The position numbers and the translations under genes are program-made. The notes under the pieces were generated by a model. The model ran no database searches. It was not told where the DNA came from and worked only from the letters and a program-made list of their open reading frames with translations. A stretch of DNA of 64,000 nt from Antedon mediterranea (lineage: Eukaryota > Echinodermata > Crinoidea > Comatulida > Antedonidae): contig NC_092678.1 in assembly GCF_964355755.1 (NCBI RefSeq), positions 6,174,922 through 6,238,921 on the forward strand, written 5' to 3'. Below, in pieces: positions 49,001 through 61,400 of the stretch. Within the stretch, counting starts at the first letter, position 1, and every line of letters starts with the position of its first letter.

Positions 49001-49386
49001 AAAGTAAAATTAATAATTGTAAATTTTAAAAACAGAAACAAATATAGAACTACTGTGACTGGGTTAAGCGTAATGTTGAAAGAGTTTTTAGAAATTTCTG
49101 AAGTGGCATTTCATGCTTGGTGGTTCTTAAGCTTGCCTACACATTTTAGAACCTTGGTTCAAATCTGATATTGGCCTTACTACCATATATACTACAATAT
49201 ATATATAAACAAATCAGGCAAAGAACAGTAATTCTAAACCGCCCGGTGATATACTGAAATTTAATTTGAAACGATAAAGATGAGGAAATCTGTGCGAAAA
49301 TGAGAAAAAGTTGCCCCAACCGAGACTCGAACTCGGACCATCTGCTTGATATGCAGTTGTCCTAACCATTAGACCACTGGGGAAAT

Positions 49387-49418
<32 letters not shown>

Positions 49419-52400
49419 CTTGCACTGATGAAGGGCTAGTGTTGCCCGAAAGCTCTGCTTACTTTTCTGGCTGTTTACTTTATCGTTTTGATTTAGCTTT
49501 TCGCTTTTTATTTTTGTATCTCCATTGAGATCCAGCCACTGATACCCACAGCATTGTCATTTTTTTCAGTAATTTGCCTTTGGATTTATATATATATATA
49601 TATTGATGTTCAACCTGTACTAACTACTACTTCATACAATGACAAAAATGGTTTTTTTTATAACTAATTGGCTATTTTGACAAGGATAAACCTAAGGTAA
49701 ACTCAATTTAATAACTGTTTAGAAGACTTCAATACACACCAGATCAGCTATGTTAGGCCTTGTAGCACAGGTCCTACACAAAACCTGGTCTTTTAGGCTC
49801 GCAAGCTGCTCCAATAAGTCATCCACAACAAACTCATTGCCTGGGGAAACAGAAGAAGAAAAGTGCTTAGATAAAACTGGCCTAACATCTTCAAGGTCTT
49901 AAAGAGTGCATGGCATAATGGGATATCAGGCTATAATGATGAGAGGAATGTGTTTGAGATCTGTCTGTGCCATATTGCTCATATCCTTTTACAAGACACT
50001 CTCATCGGTTCATCATTCGAATGGACAACAATCTGTTGCTCTTGTGTACATACCTATATAGCAAAAAAGGAATTAGTCTGGTAATCAACAAGAGTAGGGA
50101 TAATTTCCTGGTGTGTTCATGGTCCTGTATAGTTGGCAGGGAACAGTGTTACTGTAAATTCACAGCTTACCTGTGCAGGAACAAGGAACTTTCTTCTGAA
50201 GTAACGGCCGGCCTAGAACTGGATCCATCTCCATTAAACCTGGAAACCACTCCTCGACAAGGTCATCAATAAGGTCACAGGTCAAACCGAGCACCCTGTA
50301 AATATATATTTATTGTGAGAATCAAAGAACTAAAGGTCAACTCAGTCTTTAAGATTAAGGTCTAAAATGTTTGGTCCTATATAAGTTGAATAAAACATGA
50401 TAGTAGTATAGGAACAACAACGTTTTTTGGCTTCCCACTTCAGAGATGTTCCATAATGTAGCCTGATGTTGAGGGCTCGCAAGTGGATTCTCAGTGCGTA
50501 GAAGATGATGATGACATTAAACCGGAATTATAAGTGCAAAAGCATTAGCATATACTCACTTATGCCCAAACTTTGTATCTGGAACTGTTACAGATAACAC
50601 ATCTGGTGCCTTTTCTTTTGGCTCAACCAGAATGAAGACATTCTGCAAAATAAATTCAACAACATCAATAAAAACTAAACTAGACTCATAACAAGCTGAG
50701 CTAAACTTATAATATTATACTGATGAAATACAAAAAATCCATTAATAAATTTGCTTAGAATTTCTGGAATTCCAAACACAACTACACCATATAAAGAATT
50801 GGAAACATAGAAAATTAACATTTTTTGGGAGAAGTTTGAAGTTCAACTCTCCTAAAAAAAGGTAGACTTTATTTATATACTGTATATAGGCCTATGCCAA
50901 CTTTCTTTCAAAACAAACATTATTTTTGTCCCAAATAAAAGATTTGTATTTAATAGACTAAAATAAAATTTGATGACTTAATCATTGGTTTTCTAGCCTA
51001 AAATAATGGAGAGAAGTAAACATTCTGAATATCGTGTGGGATAACATATTTTATAAGATCTAGATATGAGTATATAACATAGTATAACTTACATTTGCCC
51101 AGCAGATGTAGATGCCTTCTCTCCAGTACTCTTTCCTAATTTCACAGTTCTTCATTAACTTTTTCTAAAATAATAACAACATTTTTTTCATAACAATTAC
51201 AGTTTACATATTATTAAAACAGTTAAGCCTACTAGGCTACCAGTAATCTATTCATGCAAATTCAATGTTTTCAACAAGAAAAAAATTCTAGCATTTATTA
51301 TTTTCCACTAGAAGTGAGAATAGATGTGTTTTCATTTCGATCACATGTCTGCTGAGCTGTTCAATTGCTCATAAACTTGTGAGAAAGTGCAATATTCAAA
51401 CTACTAATTTTGCTAATGCAAAAAACTTAAGGAACTAGAATTCATCACAAAAAGGAATTTAGAAAATATGAATAAATATGAATACACATATGCATAACTT
51501 GACACTTTCAATTTGTGCAAATGCACCAAAAAAACAGGTTTTACAAAACATGAAGAGAAAAATGTGTAGAACAAGTTATATATAAAATATGAAACAAATG
51601 AGAAATATATGGTTAATTTGATTTAATTTGATATGACAAAACACAAAAATTACCAATTTAAACACAATTTGTGATGTGCTGGGTACAATAAGTTTCTGAA
51701 ATATGATTTTAAATATGTGGGTAGTTTGAGTTATGAGACTGTTTTCAAATTGTGGATGTGCGATGTACATTATGATTTGATTTCAAATTATGTTAATATA
51801 TATTTGCTGGCGGTCATGAGCACTATTAGGAAGTTCACATTAATTGACAGTTGAACCCCTATTAAGGGGTCACCAATAGGTACCTGAAAGATGTCGCCTA
51901 TTAGGGTGGCTGTAGTGTTAACATATATTTACCCTCGTTCATTTTAAAAGAAAGTTTCCCTTAAGCTCTGTCTACTCCATAAAACTAGTTTGACAAAAAA
52001 GGTGTGATGTGCCCAAACATGGTAACGATATGCTCAAATATGGTAGTGATATGACATCATCATGTCCATATATGGGCACATCACATTTTGTTGTGATGTG
52101 CAGTTTGATAGTGTAGACAGACAGAGCTTAGAGATGTCCCAAAGAAGGAGTTCTACAACATAAAATTTGACAGATGAGATTATAATTGAAAAGTGTTCAT
52201 TTTCTTACCACATTAATGCTGTCATCTGGGTTCATCGATTGTACGACTAAAGAGCAAATCTGGTCTTTCTGATAATGGGAAAGCCCATGGATGAAATGCG
52301 GAAAAGCAATAGTTATAATAATGGAAAAAGCAATCATTATCATATAATGGCAAAAGCAATCATTATCATATAATGGCAAAAGCAATCATATCATATAATG

Positions 52401-55400
52401 GCAAAAGCAATCATTATCATATAATGGCAAAAGCAATCATATCATATAATGGCAAAAGCAATCATATCATATAATGGCAAAAGCAATCATATCATATAAT
52501 GGCAAAAGCAATCATATCATATAATGGCAAAAGCAATAATATAAAAAATAATTTCAAACTTAAAAACATAATGAAATATACAATATCTCACAATATCAGA
52601 CTTTTAAAACTAGAAACTCTCCCAAAAGCAAACTTTGAGGTCCAAATTCCTGATTACAATAAAAACATTCAGAATTTTACCAGACTGTTTAGAAAACCAA
52701 CACAGCCCAAATGTCTGGTATTGGTAGAGGTGACTGTACTATTGCAAATTATGAATAATAAATATTGAAAAAATGCAATATTACATCATTTTAAAATATG
52801 AAATCTATATAATTTAAGAATTTTTGACAAGTATTTTATGGATAGTAACAACTTTGTAAAATGTTTGATTACAGGCACTGTTCTGCTATTGAGAAATACA
52901 TCATAATCAACCTCAGACATCCTGATATCCTTTTCTTGCACATTCATTTCAACACACCCATCAAATAAATAAACAAACCGGATATCTTGTATAAGTGTCT
53001 CTTTTCTTAAGAATTGTTGTGAGGTGTTTTCCCAATGATCGTAAATCAAACAGTACTGGGTATGGTCAACTAGCGTTCTTGTCACCAACTAGCCACCTAT
53101 TGAGCAAGGGTTCACCTGATGAAAAGTACAGTACCCATGATACTATACTATTATCTTTTTTTACAATTAAACATTGTTGTTTACCAAAATATAACATGCT
53201 TTCCTACCTGTAAAACTTTGTCTTGAGTAAAGAGCAGAAGTCTCAGGATCAATCTAGACCAGAGGCCAATGGGGATGTAGGGCATGTCATAGTACCGCTT
53301 CAACAGGCCTGACAAGAAATGACCAGAAAACTAAATTATTAGGGCGATTAATATCATGTTAGTTTAAAAAAAATATACTTAAATCATATAAAACTCAAAT
53401 AAAATTACATTTTCAAAGAGTATGGTGTTTCACTATATAAAAAAATATAAATAAATCGTATTAAAATGAAGGTAAAAAATATAGTACTCGAATAAGAGAA
53501 CGACAAAAAATATTTATTTATTAAGGCTCTTGGTAACGTGCAAGAATATTCAATAAAAAAAATACAAAAGTACATTAGTGCTCAAATAAGAGCATAATGT
53601 TTTATTATATAAAAATAAATCAACTTAAAGGTTAAGTACAAAATGGTCAAATAAGATGTTACTACTAAATATAACAGAAAAAAAAATCATGCAACACACA
53701 TAGCTAAAATGATGCAGAATATCAGAACTATCCTATAGAAAATAAAAGTAGGTACTGAAATACCATATGAAACAAAATAATAAAAATACACCAATGGATG
53801 CACTATGCATGAAAAACATACTTGAACAAAAATCCCCAACTTAATTCAATTTTACGATCTTATCGAAATCCTAAAATTTAAAAACAAATCATATAAGAAT
53901 CATTGAAACAAAAACAAACATGATATAAAAAAAATATAGTTAGTGTGATTTAAAAAAAAATACTAAAAAGATCTATCTACAAGAAAATCAAACAAATGAA
54001 AATTATTAACTAAAAACTATATCAAATGAAAGTCTCTATAGGCCTGTATGCTGGGGTGGTTTGGTTTGTATGAAAGCCTACAACACAGTACACATTTTTA
54101 GCCCCTTTTCAGGGAAGAAGATTTTCAAGTCAGCATACGGGCCTGGTGTTTGAGACCATAAAAACAGGAAAACTATCTAAAACAACTGAACAAATTCAGT
54201 ACTAATAATATTACCTTATAACAATTCATCTGGTGAACAGTGGTAGGAGAAAAAAACAAAAATGAATATAGAAATATATGGTGTGCAGAATATTATATAT
54301 ATAACTTTAGCTCTAGATTTGTTAACCAGTTTGTACTTAATCCTATTATGAAGGTTTAATTACCAATTATGGTAAAAACAGTGTATACCTCAGGTCTGCC
54401 CTTAGATATTAGATATTGAATCATAATTCATAATTGTGCTAATTTTAAAGATTAGTTGATTTACTATAGACATGCATATACATGTTCGGGGCATGCATGT
54501 ATACCTGATTTCTCAATGACATATGGAGGGCATTTTACATGCGTTCCATCCTGTTGTGCCGACATTAGCCTAAAACACTTAGAGACTATTTATTATAAAC
54601 AAATTATTATTATTTTAGAAATAATAATGAAATAGTATAGAGTGTTAAATTCATAGGTCACAATTAACAATTAAAGTAACATAAAAAAGAAGTAATAATT
54701 ACAAACATAATAAACGTAATTTCTTTCTTTCTTCTAAATTTTGGGATAGTCAATGTTGGGATAGTTCAATTTTGGTATAGTCCAATTTTGGGATAGTCCA
54801 ATTTTGGTATAGTCCAATTTTGGGATAGTCAATGTTGGGATAGTTCAATTTTGGGATAGTCCAATTTTGGGATAGTTCAATTTTGGTATAGTCCAATTTT
54901 GGGATAGTTCATTCAATTTTGGGATAGTCCACGTTTGAAATGTTGACAGTAAAGAATATACATCATTTGTGTTTTAACGATAAATTTACAATTTAAAAAT
55001 TGATGTCATATTTCTCACCTTTTCTGGAACCAACTGGTAAAGTGATGTTAGGTCGCTTCACAGGCATCTTGCACGGTAACAGAAGATCACTGTCGTTTAT
55101 AGGTAACATGATGTCAAACCTTAAATAAAATTAGTGTGTTTGCTTATTGTTTAATTATTCCATCAAAGTTGCATTAATTAATTACGATTTATTTATTTGT
55201 CTTCCTGGTGTGTCCGAGGTGTCTACAAGGAAAACTGAACAGCAGTACAGAACAGAAGAACAAATGGCATACCATGGATGCGAAAGGAACAGAAGCCGAC
55301 ACAAGAGATAAGATGATATTTATGAATTGAATGAGAGAAAGAAAAACATACAAAACAGTATAGGACGGCCATGGAGATTTTTTCCATGGAACCAATGAAG

Positions 55401-58400
55401 AAAAAACAAATTGTTGACAGTAGAACTCTTCCCTGGGACAATCCTATAAGAAGGGGAAACTTCTCTGTGAAACAATCGAGAGAAAATATATATAACACTT
55501 ATTCAGGATATCCCTATTGCAGGTGATATTTGCTAGGTTCTGAAGATGTCCCCTTAAAGGAGTTCTACTCTACCCTACAGTATCACAAATCACAAATGAT
55601 ACATACCTGACATAAATTAGAAAGTTGTTTATTATTGAAACTTACTTCTCAAAAAGTCTTAGATACTGCTTCATTGTTACCCCTGGCAACTCGTAGCCTG
55701 ACAACAGAATTCTTAGTTTCTCCTTTCTTAGTATCTGAAAAAAAGATTGGTCATGTCTAAAGTCCCATTCACACTGGACTTTATCTTTACTACCACATCA
55801 AAGTGACTTTCAGTGAGTTCGCATTTGACCTTTTGGATAGGTGAAGCTTTCTCGATAGGTACAGTAGAGTACCCATCTCTGGGAAACCTCCATTTAGGGG
55901 ACAACCCTAATAATGAGACACTTTCCTATGAAACAAACCTAGAAAAACATATGTTTTACACTACAGAAAACCCCTACTAGGGACAACCTTATTAATAAGC
56001 ATGCTTCAAGCACTTATGCTTATTTTGTATCCCATTTCATTATTATTTTATTGTATTTGTATATGTTTTTATTTTGATTTTGGAATAAAAAAGGTCGATG
56101 ACTGATTGATGTTGCTTAAGGAAGATTCTCCAGGAATAACACTACCTACCCCTTGCTGGTTGATGAATGGATTGATTTCATAGACGGTCACCACTCTGGA
56201 CATGACCTTACACAGCCACTCTGGTTCTATGAAGTGGAGGTCACTCAAATGGTGGGCAGGGTCATCATAGTGCAAGAGCACTCCTATCTCATGTAGGAAA
56301 CGCACAGCCTGATAACAAATAAAATCATAGTATACTTTAAAAAAACACCTAGTAAGTATTCAACACCATTCCATTTCCTTATCTAGTTATCAATATGTAA
56401 CTTGAGATTTATAACACCGCCATTTGATTGGTTGATTACGTAACATGTGGTTGCCATGCATTATTTCGTTATGATGGATGGTACTTTGCATTTTCAAGTT
56501 TTTGTAAAAATTGTGTGACCAACCCAAAGCTGAAGTGTCTGTATAAAAAAGGACGCCAAATTCAGAGCGACAGTTTTGTTATGACCATAGGGCCTAGCAT
56601 TCAAAGCAGAAGATGTGTTATAAACCAATAAATATCTCTTTTGAAACTCAAATTAAAACAATCAATAACCATTAATACTATATATTACTTGAGGTAATTC
56701 GTTCTCATCCAGGAGTATATGTTTGTCTTTTATCATCTGGTTGAGTTGGTGGGCGAGTAGAACTGGAGGCTTATTCTCTTCTCTCAGTAGCTGAGCTTTA
56801 CGAGTAACAAGTTGTTGGAGTTTCTAATGAATATTAAAACCGATTAAATTAATAAACACAATTTTTTATTCATATGGTAGTGATGACATACTGTAATCAT
56901 GTCCATGTATGGGCACATCACATTTTTTTTCGATCAAGTTTTAGCATCCTTTAAAAAAAACCGTTGTTTGGTTACAGTCTGTGATGGAAATGAGAGCATA
57001 CTATAGTAGATTTTACTTGGTTGTCGCCACTCATATCTCACTGTACATATCATGGTCTCTAAATACTTGTAAAGCTTGGGCTATCAAACAAACTTGACAA
57101 AAAAAGTGTGATGTTCCCAAATATGGTATTGATATTCCCAAATATGGTAGGCATATGACTTCATCATGTCCATATATGGGCACATCACATAAAGTTTTAT
57201 AGTGTAGACAGAGCTTTATGAATAAGAATAGAAAAAAATAATGGAACTTACTAAGTAGCTGTCTGGAATCATTTGACCAAGGATTGGTTTCCCTCGAATC
57301 TTCAAGCTTACAAATAAATAAGATTAAAAAACTAAAAACAAGTTAAAATAGGAACGGGTTTAATGTACTCATTGACAAGGACTTAACACATATGGCTTGT
57401 GTACACATTAAGAGCCTAGGGTTACCCTGATGCATTGGTCCATTTCAGCCCCTGTTGTATCACTATGTTGGGCTAACAACCCCACCAGTTGAATCACTTT
57501 GTTACAGAAACCAGCAAAAGTGCCCCTATGTCTCAGTGGGATAAAAAGCAACTAACAACTTAAGCTATGTCTACACTATCAAACTAGTTTGAAAAAAAAA
57601 AGTGTATATGGTATATTATGGTATTGATATTCCCAAATATGGTAGTGATGACATCATCATGTCCATATATGGGCACATCAAATTATTTTTTCACATAAAG
57701 TTTGATAGTGTAAACAGAGCTTTAGAAAGATATACTGTGTTTGGAAATACTATAGTAGACTTATAGGATTATTAGGTAAAAAAATTAGATACACGTTCAT
57801 TTTTAATCTTACCTTTCGATAACCTTCACAATACGTCTACGTAGGTGTTCTATGGATTCATTCTCAGCAGTGTTTGATACTTCAACGTATTCATGGATTT
57901 GTGGGTATCCTCGTGTGGAGCAGACTTCTCTGATGTGCTTGTTAATGTTCGCTAGGATTTGTTGATGTTGATCTATTGGATGGTACAAACTCATTTATAG
58001 TTGGAAATTTATCAACGTCAAAGACAGAAAATAATGGAAGCAACTGGAGAGGTGCAGGTAATTTTGAAAGAATTGAGGGACAGGAGGTCATTTTAAAAGA
58101 ATGGAGGGACAGGTCATTTTGAAAGAAAGGAGGGACAGGAGGTCATTTTAAAAGAATGGAGGGACAGGAGGTCATTTTGAAAGAATGGAGGGACAGGTCA
58201 TTTTGAATGAAAAGAGGGACAGGAGGTCATTTTAAAAGAATGGAGGGACAGGTCATTTTGAAAGAAAGGAGGGTCAGGAGGTCATTTTGAAAGAATGGAG
58301 GGACAGGAGGTCATTTTGAAAGAATGGAGGGACAGGTCATTTTGAAAGAAAGGAGGGACAGGAGGTCATTTTGAAAGAATGGAGGGACAGGAGGTCATTT

Positions 58401-61400
58401 TGAAAGAATGGAGGGACAGGTTGACCAGATGAATGACCAACCAAGAAACAGCACAAGAAAAAGACAAAAACGTAGTTGGAGAGGACAAGGGCAAGAGCAG
58501 CAGAGAACAGATGAGATGATGATGATGATTGATGATGATCATGATGATTGATGATAATGATAATGAAAACAAAATACCATCAAAAACATAGCAATAAATG
58601 TTTAATGTTAAATAACAAAATAACATATTTACCCTTTGGAACTTTATCCTTATGAGTGCCAACTAGTATGACGGGGCATGACGGTGCCAGCGCTTGTATG
58701 GTTAGCAGCCAGGGCCGAATCGTGTTAATCTCACTAACCCCTTTGCTCAAATCAAATACAACCTGAAAAACAAGGTAAATAAAAAGGATTTAATATAGCA
58801 TAAAGCTATGTCTACACTATCAAACTAGTTTGACAAAAAAGTGTGATGTGCCCAAATATGGTAGTGATATGCCTAAATATTTCAACTTTCAACTTTACTT
58901 TATTCACATCATCATACATAAATAGTACAATACAATAAAATGTATGTGTGTGTGAAAAGGAGCCAAAAAATAGCTTTCGCTAATCAAGGTTTGACTCCTG
59001 TCACAAAAAATAAATTAGTCATAATGCATACATTTTCATCTATCAACAATAATTCAATAAGAAAGAAACAGCAACTATATGAAAGAAATAACGTAAACAA
59101 GGGCTAACATTAATATTTTTGTAAAAGTAAACATTTAACTTCATTTATAAATTTAAATCTAGAAGAGGTACATTTTATAACTAAGGGTAAATTATTCCAA
59201 AGTTGAGCTCCATTAAAAGAAATTCTAAATTTACCAGCATCTGTGCGAGCTTTCGGAATTGCAAAATTATATCTATTACTAAATCTGGTACTAGCATTAT
59301 GTGTAATTAAATAAAAGTATTCCATTGTTTGATGTGGTGTTTTGCCGTTAATTTGGTCATGAACAAACTTAACTATACTTAATTCGAACAACTTAAAAAC
59401 GTCTAAAATACCCAGATCTTTAAATAATGGAGAAGATGGAGCCATAAAATCAGAGAAAGTTATACATCTAAGACACATTTTTTGGACAAGTAAAATAGGA
59501 TAAAGATGGGACTTATACGTGCTACCCCAGACTTCTAAACCATAAGTAATATTTGATTGAATAAATGATTTATAAAGCATAAGTAAAATATTACGGGGTA
59601 CAATATGGCGTAAACTAAACAGAATTCCAGATTTCTTTTTTATCCTATTTTTAATAAAGTTTATATGGCTCTTCCATGTGATGTGTTTATCTAATTTAAC
59701 ACCTAAAAACTGAATTTCATTGACTTCTTTAATCATAACATGTTTGTAATAAATATTGTTTGATTTATTAATAGTTTTATATCGGTTACAAAAAATAATA
59801 TAATTAGTTTTAACTAAATTAACAGTTAATTTATTAGCGTCACACCAGTTTGATATTTTTTTTAAATGATGATTTACCATAGACAAATCAATATTACTGC
59901 CTGCAAAATTGTGATATAAGGTAGTGTCGTCAGCAAATAAACGATATTCAAAAAAACTGGAAGAATTTGGTAAATCATTAATATAGATTAGAAAAAGGGT
60001 GGGTCCAAGAACCGAGCCTTGTGGAACACCGCATTGAATTGATAACTGATCGGAGCTTTGACCGTTCGAAAAAACAAATTGGGATCTATTTTTTAAATAA
60101 TCAGTAAACAAAAGTAACGGTTGCCCTCTAATACCATAATAATATAATTTGGATAACAAAATTTGGTGATTAATTGTATCGAAGGCTTTAGAAAAATCAA
60201 TAAATATACCTAGTGAAGACTTATTATTATCAACTTGATAAAGAAAATTATTAATTAGATTAATTAGGGATAATTTTGTACTATATTTTTCACGAAAACC
60301 GTACTGGTGTTTAAAGAACAAATTATATTTTTCAAAGAAGATAATAAGTCTGTTATTGATAATTCTTTCAAAAATTTTACTAAATAAAGGCAAAATGGAA
60401 ATTGGACGATAATTACCGGGGTTATATTACCTTTCTTAAATAGAGGTATTACTTTTGCTACTTTCAAAGCAGTGGGGAAACGACTATGTGTAAATGATAA
60501 ATTAATAATGTAGGATAGCGGCATTGCAATGCAATATGGTAGTGATATGACATCATCCTGTCCATCACAATTAAATTTGATAATGTAGACAGAGCTTTAA
60601 GTTTAAAAGACAACATTTTGAGGAGGAGTTTGATTATACTTTGCTGTCTCGCAGTTGTCTCTTTAGTAGTTTAATAGTACAGTATCTCTATGGTAGTTAC
60701 TCACTAAATAAAGAGCTCTACCCGTCAAGAAACAGGGGTGTGTACTGTAGAAGTCCTCCTGACCGGCAAAATCCCAAGTACTCAACAAAAAGTCAACAGG
60801 CTTACGATCGTGTTTAACCGTTATCCTAGAAAACAAAATGATTACATTCAATACAATAATATATCATTTGTTTTTAATGTATTACCACAATATGCAGTCA
60901 ACTCTCCCAATACTGGAGACCTTTGGGCTGACCTAATATGTCTGGTTTTCTGGAAAGTCTGGTATTCAGAATGTGTTTTTAATGTTAAAAATGTGTTTGG
61001 GACCTTTCGAGAAAAGTCTTTTGGGAGAGGTTTCGTCTGGTATTGGAAGAGTTGACTGTAAGATGATGATGCTTTATGTATTTCAAGTTCCCATAGATAA
61101 CTTTAAAATTAACTTACGTCCATTCCCTTACGTTAACACCAACTGTTGCTATGTTGGAATTCCGTGAGATTTTTTCTCTTTGAAGACGTCGTATCAACGT
61201 TGTCTTTCCACGACCTCCGTAGCCAACCAGCATTAATTTCATCCGGTTGTAGGGTACAGCTCTTTTCAATCTCTGATGCAAGAAGGTCACTATATCTTTC
61301 GTTCTACCCCTCAGAATGGCTGGAGGCAAGTCTAATCTTAAGCCATCAAGAGGTAACTGTAAAAACCATTTTAAAATATCCATAAATTATCATATTGTAC

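Larger units (their letters stand above)
49740..57306 (-). other. LRRK2: LRRK2-type gene: COR and COR-kinase linker exons
   Basis: Exons 57252-57306, 56689-56823, 56150-56308, 55646-55734, 55019-55119, 54505-54585, 53208-53308, 52209-52268, 51093-51164, 50560-50642, 50171-50295 and 49740-49840. Recognisable LRRK2 signatures are IRGKPILGQMIPDSYL, LDENELPQ, FLHEIGVLLHYDDP, LSDLHFIEPEWLC, RYYDMPYIPIGLWSRLI, YWREGIYICW and LVEEWFPGLMEMD. The 54505-54585 exon was extended upstream of the first plausible acceptor to keep frame. The 60-nt exon at 52209-52268 rests on splice sites and phase only. The residue matching human Tyr1699 is His. Confidence 0.87.
58801..60600. mobile_element. MITE family M, copy 8, split by a LINE
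   Basis: The left part (58801-58880) has TAAAGCTATGTCTACACTATC, and the right part (60533-60600) ends GTAGACAGAGCTTTAA. Together they make a normal 150-bp member. The duplicated AATAT at the junctions marks the LINE insertion. Confidence 0.88.
57813..61356 (-). other. LRRK2: LRRK2-type gene: Roc GTPase exons
   Basis: Exons 61118-61356, 60705-60825, 58633-58762 and 57813-57972. The first carries the P-loop MLVGYGGRGKTTL. The second has the switch II region WDFAGQEDFYSTHPCF. The third has VVFDLSKG and the G4-type VILVGTHKD. The fourth finishes the domain (RGYPQIHEYVEVS). The position corresponding to human Arg1398 is Gln, as in Ras-like proteins. The position corresponding to human Arg1441 reads Leu (TIQALAPS against human NIKARASS). 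The intron between exons 60705 and 58762 contains the LINE-in-MITE insertion. Confidence 0.92.

Noticed and set aside
52310-52540. CRISPR-like array
   Set aside because: Direct tandem repeats without unique spacers in a eukaryotic intron; it is a minisatellite. The same applies to the other arrays in the window.
52786-53088. 100-codon minus-strand frame as a possible COR exon
   Set aside because: Exons 53208-53308, 52209-52268 and 51093-51164 already join in phase 0, and the peptide has no resemblance to the LRRK2 linker.
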